Assembly: GCA_964017065.1 (NCBI GenBank)
Contig: OZ024789.1
Location: 8,250,191-8,314,190, forward strand
DNA from: Haliclona indistincta
Lineage: Eukaryota; Porifera; Demospongiae; Haplosclerida; Chalinidae
Direction of reading: 5' to 3'
DNA length: 64,000 nucleotides
A program made the translations under genes and the position numbers. Each line of letters begins with the position of its first letter. Position 1 is the stretch's first letter. Positions 1-15,970 of this stretch are shown here, in pieces. Below the pieces are notes generated by a model, which had not been told where the DNA came from, made no database searches, and worked only from the letters and a program-made list of their open reading frames with translations.

Positions 1-1
1 G

Positions 2-964
2 GAACTTGGCTGAATATTGAGAAAATGTTTGATTTGAGAAGAGATAAGTATCTCTAGATACTGTAGTTTTTACGTAAAGAAAGATATGCCCATTAGCTAA
101 TTTAATATAATTTGTTTTGCCATGTACCAAAATGAACCAAAATGGATTAATTACATGTATCCATGTATAGTGTGGGTAGATCAGGCCATGACGAGAAGTG
201 TATGATAGTAAAGCACCAGACTGTTGTATGAAAAGAAGATTAACAAGTAAACTTGTTTCTGTAGACTTGATGTTTGAAATCACGGCATCTAGATAATATG
301 CTTTAGTTCCTCTTATTCCCAAGCTGAATGTTACTGACTTGTTGCCTGATTGTTTGATTCTTTGTTCTATATCTTTAGCAAGCTCTGAGTACAAAGATGA
401 ATCAACACTGTAGACTATACCTACTCTTGTCCAGTTGAACTGATTCATTATGGCTAGTACTGTGTCAGAGTAGACAGTGGCAGCTGTACTAAACCGCCAC
501 AAGTGAGGAAAACGATTGTTTTGAGTTTCAAAGATTAGAGAAGAGGCTTTGGACAATTGTATGAGGTCAAATCCTTTATGACCAGCCACAGGAGACAGTA
601 ATGCAGTTTGTGATGAACACTCCAGTCCCATGACTGCAACAACAGGACGGCATGGTGGACTCAATGTGTTTTTTACCAGGACATTCAGACCAATTCCTGC
701 TTCAGTTGATGAGCAAACATCAATTCTCTCTTTAATCAGCTCAATATGATAGCCAGGAAGGATATCACTGCGACTGTTGATCTCTTTTCGAGCTATATAG
801 GCACCTAGCATAGCAATTTCCACTTCAGTGTAATTTGGCAATAATACCAGCAGGTGCAATGGCCTAGTGTCCTTGTTAGTAGTAGAGTTCACGGTAAATC
901 CAAGTTGAAAACTTGTTAGAAGAATAATAAGCGGCACTGTCAGCTGGAACCACAGGACACCCAT
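2..964 (-). CDS. GABA-B-like class C receptor, N-terminal part (runs off the left edge)
   Basis: The minus-strand frame opens at ATG 964-962 and stays open to the window edge for 321 codons. It begins with a hydrophobic signal peptide (MGVLWFQLTVPLIILL), then a periplasmic-binding-protein-like ligand domain with the same landmarks as the complete neighbour at 2137-4410: LLVLLPNY, PPCRPVVAVMGL, SPVAGHKGFDLIQLS, FPHLWRF and FNWTRVGIVYS. In this family the domain binds an extracellular ligand and drives a seven-helix G-protein-coupled core, which here must lie outside the window. No stop or frameshift is visible. It is a diverged paralogue of the next two genes. Membrane location follows from the family; the ligand cannot be read from sequence. 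Confidence 0.85.
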   Translation of the reverse strand, partial: MGVLWFQLTVPLIILLTSFQLGFTVNSTTNKDTRPLHLLVLLPNYTEVEIAMLGAYIARKEINSRSDILPGYHIELIKERIDVCSSTEAGIGLNVLVKNTLSPPCRPVVAVMGLECSSQTALLSPVAGHKGFDLIQLSKASSLIFETQNNRFPHLWRFSTAATVYSDTVLAIMNQFNWTRVGIVYSVDSSLYSELAKDIEQRIKQSGNKSVTFSLGIRGTKAYYLDAVISNIKSTETSLLVNLLFIQQSGALLSYTSRHGLIYPHYTWIHVINPFWFILVHGKTNYIKLANGHIFLYVKTTVSRDTYLFSNQTFSQYSAKF

Positions 965-1027
965 TTTGACTGATAATAGCGATTTGGAAGGATTGGTGAG
1001 TTATTTTATTCCATACAAACGTTGCAT

Positions 1028-1130
1028 GATCAAAGCATTTGTGATAAAACCATACAAGAGGTGAATTCTTGTTTGCTGTAGTGCTAATAGTGAAACTTTG
1101 GTGACAATTATGAGGTATGCCTTCAAGTAT
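1028..1130 (-). promoter_or_regulatory. Conserved 5' flank of receptor paralogue 1
   Basis: This block is shared with the 5' flanks of the other two receptor genes. It contains GATCAAAG at 1028-1035, which is CTTTGATC in the sense of the gene and about 65 bp upstream of the ATG. CTTTGATC matches the TCF/LEF consensus. A regulatory role is inferred only from conservation across paralogues. Confidence 0.35.
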
Positions 1131-1429
1131 CTGTGTTTCGTGTTTGCTACTGTTTATGTGATGAAAATTTTAAACTACCTTAAAAACTATTTCAAAAGTG
1201 TCTGTTGCTAGCTCTTTTGTTACAGTATTAGATTGCTCAGTTAAAAGTTCAATTGATCACTTACGATGTAAAAGCTATATCCTATTTATAGCTACTAGTT
1301 TCGATCAAAAATGACTAGCACCAATACATTGCGGTGGAGGCTGCATACAATACTCTATGTACTTACTAAGAAATAACGATAAAAAAATGCAATGATGATT
1401 CTAACACTTTTGTGTAGCAACACACTTGT

Positions 1430-1720
1430 GATAGCTTAACTGGAAGCTGTGACAAAGATGAGGAATAGAGTCACTACTACTACGTAGCTGCATTTGCTAT
1501 TGATTCCTGCTCTCTCATTAGTTATAGGAAGATGATGTCATTAAAAATGGCAAGTCATGAAGAACATGCTACATTGAGCACTGAGTACCTATAACTGTTG
1601 AACTTATTGATTTTTTATGACAGACATGAATACAAAATAATAATAACACTAATGTAAGAAGCACAGTTATGGAGCTGGTTTAGTGTGGATTATGATATAA
1701 TAGTAGCTAGGTGCTGTTGT
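1430..1720 (-). pseudogene. Decayed 7TM fragment of a GABA-B-like receptor
   Basis: About 1437-1545 aligns with the coding sequence of the last transmembrane helices of the intact gene (around 2250-2345), with shared strings such as AAGCTGTGACAAAGAT and GCATTTGCTATTG. Another piece near 1625-1690 recalls the TM5 region. The reading frame is broken by small insertions, deletions and stops and no long frame survives. I read it as the remnant of a further tandem copy whose ligand domain is gone. It lies between the first and second receptor genes, as expected for an array decaying by unequal exchange. Confidence 0.6.
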
Positions 1721-2136
1721 ACTGAAGTTATATTATTACAAGCTCACTGCAGCATCACATTTAATGAAGCCAAGCAACCAGGTTTCAAGTGATATGTTAA
1801 GTTCATTTTGATTTATGTGCATAATTGTAGCCGCTCTAAGTAAATGGTGCACAATAAGGGAAGCCATCATGAGTCAGCAACTAGAATATTAATGTCAATG
1901 CCCATCATAAAACATCACACTACTCATGCAGTGTTCATGGTTGTCTTGACAGAAAAAGAATTGACATTTTCAATATCATTCTTAATAACACAATAAACAC
2001 TATAATTATTCTATGCACAGTGTTTCACATGAGCAGAAGAATGGGGAAATACATGCAGTGTACTATGCTCGCATGGCTATACAGTACTAAACACTAAGTA
2101 GCTAACTAGCGGAAAAACTCGAACACGACTGCACTG

Positions 2137-4410
2137 TTATGAGAAAACAACAGATGACAGCAACTTTTCAGGATAAGACATTGCTTGAGGAAACTTTCCA
2201 TCAAACACAGCTGTGAGTATCCTGGGAAAGAAGAGGATTGACTGGCAAGCTGTGACAAAGATTAGTAACAGAGTCACCATTACTGCATTTGCTATTGGTT
2301 CTTGCTCTCTCACTTGGAAGATGATGACGATGGAAATGGCGAGACATATGGTGATTACCAGGACAGCGAGCAAAAAGTACACTTGACCAGAGTTATTGAA
2401 ATTCTTCATCTTTATTTTGCGACTACGAATGGCCATATATAGCACTAATGTGAGAAATACAATAGTGTATGAAGATGCCAGACCAATAAATGCATAATTA
2501 CTGACTGGTTCAATTCTAGTGTGAATCTCAATCACTGGAAGATTGCCTCTGAAGAACTTGTAGTGGTAAGAAAAGTGACCAGGTATTTTCAGAATAATAA
2601 GAACAGCAAGACCAATGTTAGGAATAACCAATAGAGAGAGAACTATTAAAATCTGTGGTAAATTATTCCACTGTTTACCGAGATCATTGTTCGATGGCCA
2701 GTGTGCGAAAATGCAATAAACTCGCAATAGTTTAATGAATAGAGTGATGAGTATTAGACTGATCCCGTTTATGATGAGTATGAAATTAGCAATTGCCATT
2801 GCAGTAAATGTTTCAGGTGAGAGAACAAAGCTACCTAATGTATTGAGTTGAATAGCAGCAGCACAAAACAGGTAGCATCCAGCAAACATGAGCAGGCTGA
2901 GTAAGGGACTGGTGGCCTTGATAACCTTATGACGTCCGTAGCAGAGGTAAAGGATGAGTTGTATTGTAGTGAAGATGATGACACCACCAGTGAGAATGTA
3001 CAGCACAATGGCCACAGGGAGAGGGATGAGAATGTACTCATACACTCGAGGTACTGTGTCACTTGGAAGATCACTAGAGTTTATATTGACATGAAAGTCA
3101 AACGGATGAAGAGGATTGTACATACCAACTAGTCTGTAAGTTTCATTGGCCAACATCCAGAACACTTCTATTGGAGTAGACACAGCACGATACTGATTAA
3201 ACTCAATCCAACCACTAGCTCCTTGAAACTTCAGATTCTTCAAATTCTTTTCTATCACAGCAGTAATCTCGGGCTGTCCAATGGTGTAGTTATCAATGGA
3301 GAGGTTTCTGTTCTTTAGTTCTGGGAGAGAATTGTTCAAAGCCAGTGCTATAGCCCATACTTGGTCATAGTAGTTGGTTTCTATTGAAATGAATTGAGAG
3401 CTAATATTGAACATATGTTGTAATTGTTTCTCGTACAATGCTCGGAACTTGGCTGAATATTGAGAAAATGTTTGATTTGAGAAGAGATATGTGACTTCAG
3501 ATATTGTAGATTTTTCAAAAATGAAGATGTGCCCACGAGCAGCTTTAATGACATTTGTCTTGCCATGCACAAAGATGAACCAAAATGGACTAGTTACATG
3601 TATCCATGTGTAGTGTGGGTAGACCAGGCCATGACGAGAAGCGTAAGATAGTAAAACATATTTACTTCTGAAATCAAGAAGATCGACAAGTATACTTGTT
3701 TCCGTAGACTTGATATTCGAAATCACAGCTTCTACATAATGATGCGCTTTAGTTCCTCTTATTCCCAAGCTGAATGCTACCGACTTGTTGCCTGATTGTT
3801 TGATTCTCTGTTCTATGTCTTTAGCAAGCTCTGAGTACAATGATGAGTCGACACTGTAGACTATACCTACTCTTGTCCAGTTGAACTGATCCATTATGGC
3901 TAGTACTGTGTCAGAGTAGACAGTGGCTGCTCCTACGAATCGCCACAAGTGAGGAAAATGATTATGTTGAGTTTCAAATATTGGAGAAGAGGCTCTGGAT
4001 AGTTGTATGAGGTCAAACCCTCGATGACCAGCCACAGGAGACAGTATCACAGTGTGTGATGAGCACATTAATCCCATGACTGCAACAACAGGACGGCATG
4101 GTGGACTCACTGTGTGCTTGACCAGGTTACTCAGACCAATACCTGCTTCAGGTGATGAGCAAGATTCAATTGTATCTCTGATCAGCTCAATATGGTAGCC
4201 AGGAAGGATGTCACAGCGATTGTTGATCTCCTCTTGAGCAATATAAGCACTTAGTACAGGAATCTCTATTTGAACGTAGTTCGGCAATAATACCAGGAGG
4301 TACAATGGCTTGGTTTCTCTGCTAGCAGTAAAGTTCATGGAAGCTCCAAGTTGAAAACTTGATCCAAGAAAAAAGAGCAACAATGCTAGCTTGAGCCATA
4401 GGACTTTCAT
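2137..4410 (-). CDS. GABA-B-like class C G-protein-coupled receptor, complete
   Basis: An uninterrupted 757-aa frame with ATG at 4410. Residues 1-24 form a signal peptide. Residues about 36-410 form a bilobed receptor-family ligand-binding domain with many N-glycosylation sequons (NWT, NKS, NQT, NIS, NNS, NLS). No cysteine-rich linker of the metabotropic glutamate type is visible, which favours the GABA-B-like branch. Seven hydrophobic helices follow from about residue 455: TM1 YILIPLPVAIVLYILTGG, TM2 LLSLLMFAGCYLFCAAAIQL, TM3 from FTAMAIANFIL, then TM4-TM7. The intracellular tail is very short, so no coiled coil for GABA-B-type pairing is present. It should act at the plasma membrane through G proteins; the agonist is unknown. 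The gene has no introns in the coding region. Its closest relative is the frameshifted copy at 6545-8814. Confidence 0.92.
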   Translation of the reverse strand: MKVLWLKLALLLFFLGSSFQLGASMNFTASRETKPLYLLVLLPNYVQIEIPVLSAYIAQEEINNRCDILPGYHIELIRDTIESCSSPEAGIGLSNLVKHTVSPPCRPVVAVMGLMCSSHTVILSPVAGHRGFDLIQLSRASSPIFETQHNHFPHLWRFVGAATVYSDTVLAIMDQFNWTRVGIVYSVDSSLYSELAKDIEQRIKQSGNKSVAFSLGIRGTKAHHYVEAVISNIKSTETSILVDLLDFRSKYVLLSYASRHGLVYPHYTWIHVTSPFWFIFVHGKTNVIKAARGHIFIFEKSTISEVTYLFSNQTFSQYSAKFRALYEKQLQHMFNISSQFISIETNYYDQVWAIALALNNSLPELKNRNLSIDNYTIGQPEITAVIEKNLKNLKFQGASGWIEFNQYRAVSTPIEVFWMLANETYRLVGMYNPLHPFDFHVNINSSDLPSDTVPRVYEYILIPLPVAIVLYILTGGVIIFTTIQLILYLCYGRHKVIKATSPLLSLLMFAGCYLFCAAAIQLNTLGSFVLSPETFTAMAIANFILIINGISLILITLFIKLLRVYCIFAHWPSNNDLGKQWNNLPQILIVLSLLVIPNIGLAVLIILKIPGHFSYHYKFFRGNLPVIEIHTRIEPVSNYAFIGLASSYTIVFLTLVLYMAIRSRKIKMKNFNNSGQVYFLLAVLVITICLAISIVIIFQVREQEPIANAVMVTLLLIFVTACQSILFFPRILTAVFDGKFPQAMSYPEKLLSSVVFS

Positions 4411-4443
4411 TTTGCATTGAAAGAATCAGTGGATTGCTCTTAG

Positions 4444-4530
4444 CACGATCAAAGCATTTGTAGTAAAACCATGCATGCATGCAAAGGTGAAATGATTTGT
4501 TTGTTGTAGTGCAAATAGTGGTGACAATAT
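4444..4530 (-). promoter_or_regulatory. Conserved 5' flank of receptor paralogue 2
   Basis: This block carries GATCAAAG at 4447-4454 followed by CATTTGT, about 37 bp upstream of the ATG. It is the same arrangement as at 1028 and 8843. The CTTTGATC sense motif resembles a TCF/LEF site; the function is inferred. Confidence 0.35.
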
Positions 4531-4927
4531 GTAAGTATATCTGTTGTGTGCTTGCGTAGTTGTCCTTTTAGTTACCACTCACTCTAAAATTTATCGACAA
4601 GACGTAAAACACCTAACAGGTCAGTTACATACTAATACTAATAAGTTTTAGTGAGTTTGTTGTTTCTTCAAAAAATTTGATGCAAACACAAAATTGGATA
4701 GAGTTTGTAGTGTATCAAATCAAGTACTGTGAGCATCAAAGCAAGTCATTCCATTGTTGTGGAGTTGTGATTTGCTCTTCAAGAACGACAAAACTGTCAT
4801 AAGAGACTTGATTCAATAATATCTGCTCCTGAAAAGTAAATGAACGTATTATAATAAATGCCCACAATTATAGAGTTAGCTTATACCCCACTAATATTAT
4901 GTGGGCTGCATAAGCTTTAAGGCTGAC

Positions 4928-5126
4928 GGTTTTATTACTTCTTGCAAGGGTAAAGCGTAAACCGTAGAGTGTAGACCATAAAGTGTGGAGCACTAATGTA
5001 TTAAAATGCTATTAAAATGCTTCATTGTGTGAATAAATACCAGTGACTTGACACAGTAGTGACTGCAAGGTGATGCCATAGATGATGCTTTACACTCAAA
5101 TCTTCCTTGCAAGAAGTAATAAAACC
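4928..5126. mobile_element. Palindromic MITE-like element, family M1, copy A
   Basis: The ends are inverted repeats: GGTTTTATTACTTCTTGCAA on the left and its complement TTGCAAGAAGTAATAAAACC on the right. The element is about 199 bp and has no coding frame. Related copies lie at 9358-9632, 49693-49954 and 60574-60790. Together they define a short non-autonomous family whose transposase source is not in the window. Confidence 0.7.
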
Positions 5127-5408
5127 TCTGTATGACAAAGGTATGTTGCTATAACAATTGCACTTTTTAGCAACTTCAAGGAGGTATAAACACAATGGAA
5201 TTGTGTCCAAACTGCACTGATGCAGAGTTTTCTTTCTGAATGAAAATGGTGAGGCATCGCAGTGTTGATAATGCGATACTTCTATACATAGATGTACATT
5301 CAAGAGCTCAAAATAGCCTCTGTGTACTGTAAACGTCATGTCTGAGTATAAACACAGTTTTAAAAAAGTGAAATAACCTGTAGAGATGTATAGCTAATCT
5401 GTAGAAAT

Positions 5409-5621
5409 CTACGAAGATCAAGTGACACACAGTCCAAGTGCCCAATCGGGTGGACGACTAGTATAAGATTTCAAGATTGATGTCAGTTGACCACCAGCTA
5501 CTGCTGAAGCCCCTTCAGGGCTGGTAGTTGCTTCTGGTTTGACAGTGTCTCTCCATAGCTCACCATCCACTTCGATATCCTCAGAGAAAGGATGCTTCAG
5601 CAGATGTAGAACTCTCCTGAC
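5409..5621 (-). pseudogene. SELENOO: Orphan duplicate of the SELENOO terminal (selenocysteine) exon
   Basis: This is a near-identical second copy of the last SELENOO exon at 9904-10116. The splice acceptor (GCAG before GTCAGG) and the reading frame are kept, and it ends TRPPDW-type sequence ...GLCVT, then TGA at 5420-5418, then Ser-Ser and a TAG stop. It differs by a few substitutions, for example S for T before YTSRPPDWALG. No other SELENOO exon lies between it and the main gene, so it was carried by the roughly 4.4-kb tandem duplication that also copied the receptor gene. It could in principle be an alternative last exon for SELENOO transcripts that skip the proximal one, but a non-functional relic is simpler. 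Confidence 0.8.
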
Positions 5622-6290
5622 CTGCATGCATGTACGATGTAAAGCTACAATGCATTTTGACTATACAAAATTTGTTAATGCATTACTCAAACAGTACAAC
5701 GGACTTTCAAATTATGGTATAATGAATGTGTTAAAATTTTGTTAGAATTCTACAGGTGTACATGTTTTCAAGAATGTACACTTACTGAATCCCAAATCAC
5801 ATAATGTAAATAAACCCTGACCAGAGGACACCCTCTCTAAAATGGACGATTTTGTAGGTCCCAATGGTGTCCACCTTAGAGAGGTTCCTCTGCATTTTGT
5901 ATTGTACGATACTTGTCGCTAAATTGTTATACAAATATGAAGCAGAAATGTTCTCAGGCCCTCTGCAAGTTTACTGTTATTAACTCGAAAAATAAAATTC
6001 GCAGACCAAACCAACCGTTCGTTGAAATCATTGTGGAGCTAGAATTGCATGTGCAGCATCCCATCTCCAGTGACAGACAACTCAGGTTATACTCTGAATA
6101 ATAAACATGGCAGCATGCAGGGGAGGGGCTGGAGCTATTGCTGCAAGCATGCTTCATATGGCATCTTTATGATGCAAGGAAGTACGTGTGCGAGTATTTC
6201 GTAATTGGATGGTCTGTCATAAAAGATATAGCATTTAATCAAATTCTACAGCACTGACAAAAGAATGGGTACATAACACATTCCAATCAA
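5622..6290. other. Non-coding duplicated spacer
   Basis: The first 130 bp match the sequence above the SELENOO last exon in the other unit (10117-10250). After that there are fragments of a palindromic repeat (AGAGGACACC at about 5823 and TTAGAGAGG with CCTCT at about 5877-5893). No supported gene is seen. Confidence 0.5.
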
Positions 6291-6474
6291 TGAACACAAG
6301 CTATGTCAAGCTACGTTACTGAACACAAGCTACGTTACTGAACACAAGCTACGTTGCTGAACACAAGCTACGTTACTAGTACTGAACACAAGCTACGTTA
6401 CTGAACACAAGCTACGTTGCTGAACACAAGCTACGTTACTGAACACAAGCTACGTTACTGAACACAAGCTCCGT
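6291..6474. repeat. Minisatellite, 19-bp unit
   Basis: About nine near-identical copies of a unit reading CTGAACACAAGCTACGTTA, with single-base variants (GTTA or GTTG) and one 5-bp interruption. It begins with a slightly diverged copy and lies just beyond the 3' end of the frameshifted receptor gene. Confidence 0.9.
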
Positions 6475-6544
6475 TGTATGTATTCGCAAGAGTAGAATCA
6501 TTATGGTCTTCATACTCAAGTACATTGTATCAAGTTTCTGTACA

Positions 6545-8814
6545 TCACGAAAAAACAATCTGTGAAAAGAACGACAGCAACTTTTCAGGATAATACTTTG
6601 CTTGAGACAACTTTCCATCAAACACAGCAGTGAGTATCTTGGGAAGGAAAAGGATCAACTGGCAAGCTGTAACAAAGATGAGGAATAGAGTCACCATTAC
6701 TGCATTTGCTATTGATTCCTGCTCTCTCACTAGGAATATGATGACAATGGAAATGGCGAGACAAATGGCAATTACTAGGACAGCCAGCAACAAGTACACT
6801 TGACCGGAACTATTGAAATTCTTCATCTTTATTTTGCGACTACGAATGCCCATATATAGCACTAATGTGAGAAACACAATAGTATATGAAGATGCCAGAC
6901 CAATGAAAGCATAATTACTGGTTGGTTCAATTCTAGTGTGGATCTCAATCAATGGAAGATTGCCTCTGAAGAATTTATAGTAGTAAGAAGAGAGAGTAGG
7001 CAGTTTAAGACCAATAAGAATAGCCAGACCAATGTTGGGAATAACCGATAGTGAAAGGATTGTAACCAAAAGTGAGAGGTTACTCCACTGTTTACCGAGA
7101 TCTTTGCTCCAGCATTTGAAAATACGATAGACTCGTAATAGTTTGATGAATAGAGTGATGAGTATTAGACTGATCCCGTTTGTAACAAGTATGAAATAAG
7201 CAATTGCCATTCCAGTAAATGTTTCAGGTGAGAGAACAAAACTACCTAATGTATTGAGTTGAATAGCAGCAGCACAAAACAGGTAGCATCCAGCAAACAT
7301 GAGCAGGCTGAGTAAGGGACTGGTGGCCTTGATAACCTTATGACGTCTGTAGCAGAGGTAAAGGATGAGTTGTATTGTAGTGAAGATGATGACACCACCA
7401 GTGAGAATGTACAGCACAATGGCCACAGGGAGAGGGATGAGAATGTACTCATACACTCGAGGTACTGTGTCACTTGGAAGATCATTAGAGTTTATATCGA
7501 CATGAAAGTCAAAGGGATGAAGAGGTTTGTATATACCAACTTGTTTGTAAGTTTCATTGGCCAACATCCAGAACACTTCTATTGGAGTAGACACAGCACG
7601 ATACTGATTGAACTCAATCCAACCACTAGCTCCTTGAACTTCAGATTCTTCAAATTCTTTTCAATCACAGCAGTAATCTCAGGCTGTCCAATAGTGTAGT
7701 TATCAATGGAGAGGTTTCTGTTCTTTAGTTCTGGGAGAGAATTGTTCAAAGCCAGTGCTATAGCCCATACTTGGTCATAGTAGCTGGTTTCTATTGAAAT
7801 AAATTGAGAGCTAATATTGAACATATGTTGTAATTGTTTCTCGTACAATGCTCGGAACTTGGCTGAATATTGAGAAAATGTTTGATTTGAGAAGAGATAT
7901 GTAACTTCAGATATTGTAGTTTTTACATAAAGAAAGATATGCCCACGAGCTGCTTTAATGACATTTGTATTGCCATACCCTAAGATGAACCATATTGGAT
8001 TAGATACATGTATCCATGTATAGTGTGGGTAGATCAGGCCATGACGAAAAGCGTAAGATAGTAAAACATATTTGCTTCTGAAATCAAGAAGGTCAACAAG
8101 TATACTTGTTTCTGTAGACTTGATACTCGAAATCACAGCTTCTACATAATAATGCGCTTTAGTTCCTCTTATTCCTAAGCTGAATGCTACTGACTTGTTA
8201 CCTGATTGTTTGATTCTCTGTTCTATATCTTTAGCAAGCTCTGAGTACAATGATGAGTCGACACTGTAGACTATACCTACTCTTGTCCAGTTGAACTGAT
8301 CCATTATGGCTAGTACTGTGTCAGAGTAGACAGTGGCTGCTCCTATGAACCGCCACAGGTGAGGAAAATGATCAATTTGTCTTTCAAATATTGGAGAATA
8401 GGCTCTAGACAGTTGTATGAGGTCAAACCCTCGATGACCAGCCACAGGAGACAATATTGCAGTGTGCGATGAACAGACTAGTCCCATGACCGCAACAACA
8501 GGACGGCATGGTGGACTCACTGTGTGCTTGACCAGGTTACTCAGACCAATACCTGCTTCAGATGATGAGCAATATTCAATTGTATCTCTGATCAGCTCAA
8601 TATGATAGCCAGGAAGGATGTCATTGCGATTGTTGATCTCCTCTTGAGCAATATAAGCACTTAGTACAGGAATCTCCAGGTAGTTTGGCAATAACACCAG
8701 GAGGTACAATGGCTTGGTTTCTCTGCTAGCAGTATAGTTCATACAAGCTCCAAGTTGAAAACTTGATCCAAGATAAAAGAGCAACAATGCTAGCTTGAGC
8801 CACAAGACTTTCAT
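6545..8814 (-). pseudogene. GABA-B-like receptor copy split by a 1-bp frameshift
   Basis: A close paralogue of the complete gene at 2137-4410. The ATG at 8814 opens the signal peptide and ligand-binding domain, which read cleanly to about 7640. There one A is missing compared with the intact copy (TTGAACTTC here, TTGAAACTTC at the matching place near 3225). The upstream frame then ends after a short aberrant tail (stop at 7579), while the membrane part continues in another frame from about 7594 to a stop at 6545, with all seven helices intact. Apart from this site both halves look conserved, so the lesion is recent or is an assembly error in a short A-run. If real, it separates the ligand domain from the signalling core and the locus would at most make a secreted ligand-binding fragment. 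Confidence 0.85.
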
Positions 8815-8841
8815 TTTGCATCGCTCTTGATCTGTACAGCA

Positions 8842-8920
8842 CGATCAAAGCATTTGTATTAAAGCCTTACATGCAAAGCAAAGGTGCAATAGTGAATCTT
8901 TGGTGACAATAATTATGTGA
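8842..8920 (-). promoter_or_regulatory. Conserved 5' flank of receptor paralogue 3
   Basis: This block contains GATCAAAG at 8843-8850, about 30 bp upstream of the ATG at 8814, in the same block as the two sister genes. It is a possible TCF/LEF-type site in the sense orientation of the gene. Confidence 0.35.
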
Positions 8921-9357
8921 GTATTTAGTTATGTGAGTATTTTGTTGTGTGCTTGCATAGTTGTCCCTTTTAGCTACCACTCACACTAAAATTATTGACA
9001 AGACATAATTTTAAGCTGTGAATTAAAACACCTAACAGGTTACATACCTATTACTAGTAAGTTTAATAAGTTTGTTGCTTCTTCCAAAAATTTGATGCAA
9101 ACACAAAATTGGACTGAGTTTTTAGTGTGTCAAATCAAGTACTGTAAGCATCAAAGCAAGTCATTCCATCATTGTGGAGTTGTGATTTGCTCTTCAAGAA
9201 CGACGAAACTGTCATAACAGACTTGATCCAACACAATCTGCTCCTGAAAAGTAAATGAACGTGTATAATAATAAATGCCCACAATTATAGAGTTAGCTGG
9301 TCTCTCTCTAATATGTCAGTGCACTGCTCATAAGCCCTAAGGCTGACGGATTACAAC

Positions 9358-9632
9358 GGTTTTATTACTTCTTGCAAGAGTAGAGCGTAAACCTTAGAGC
9401 GTAGACCGTAAAGTACTAATGTGTTAAAATGTTTTTGATAATGCTCTATTGTAAATACCAGTGACTTGACACATTAGTGACTGCAAGGTGACGCTTTACA
9501 CTTAAATCTTCCTTGCAAGAAGTACAGGAGATTGCAGGTTGCTTGACCAAACAATTTCCTGTTAGCACATTGTGTGCATCAGCTAGCAGGAAATTGTCAG
9601 TCAAGCAACTTGCAATCCCCAGTAATAAAACC
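9358..9632. mobile_element. MITE-like element, family M1, copy B, with a nested insertion
   Basis: It has the same terminal inverted repeat as the element at 4928-5126, but a second palindromic element is inserted near its right end (9525-9620). The duplicated position of copy A shows what the site looked like before the nested insertion. Confidence 0.7.
9525..9620. mobile_element. Nested 96-bp palindromic element
   Basis: An inverted-repeat element with GGAGATTGCAGGTTGCTTGA on the left and the near complement of GGGGATTGCAAGTTGCTTGA on the right. It is flanked by AGTA on both sides (9521-9524 and 9621-9624), and AGTA occurs only once at the equivalent point of copy A. This supports a 4-bp target duplication. 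Confidence 0.7.
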
Positions 9633-9903
9633 TCTGTATGACAAAGGTATTTTGCATGTAATTGCGGCTTTTAGCAACTTCAAGGAGGTAAACACAATGA
9701 AATTGTGTACAAACTGATGCAGAGTTTTTCTGTATTAAAACGGTGAGGTATCTCACAGTGTTGATAATGCGATACTTCTATACATAGACGTACATTCCAG
9801 AGCACAAAATAGCCTCTGTGTACTGTAGACCTGATGTCTGAGTATTAATACAGGTTTTTGAATTGAAATAACCTGTAGAAATGTATAGCTAACCAGTAGA
9901 AAT

Positions 9904-15877
<5,974 letters not shown>

Positions 15878-15970
15878 CAAAACAGAGAATCCTGAGCTTA
15901 ATCACTGACGGGGCGTGGTCAAAACTAGGTCACGTTCCAATGCCCAGCATGAGTACGAGTCCAAGTCAAC
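15878..15970. promoter_or_regulatory. Bidirectional promoter between SELENOO and XPO5
   Basis: Only about 93 bp separate the two divergent start codons. The interval holds GGGGCGTGG (KLF/SP-type), TGACG (CRE half-site) and AGGTCACGTTCC (contains CACGT). An extra ATG at about 15948 lies upstream of the XPO5 start in another frame. Both genes are housekeeping in type, which fits a shared TATA-less promoter. The site assignments are by eye. Confidence 0.6.

Noticed and set aside
9640..9903. SECIS element behind the SELENOO stop
   Set aside because: I looked for ATGA, an apical AA and a distal GA on paired arms in the 3' flank of both exon copies. Hairpins exist (for example GTATCGCA pairing with TGCGATGC in the copy near 5260), but none has the full core. 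One is expected; I could not place it.
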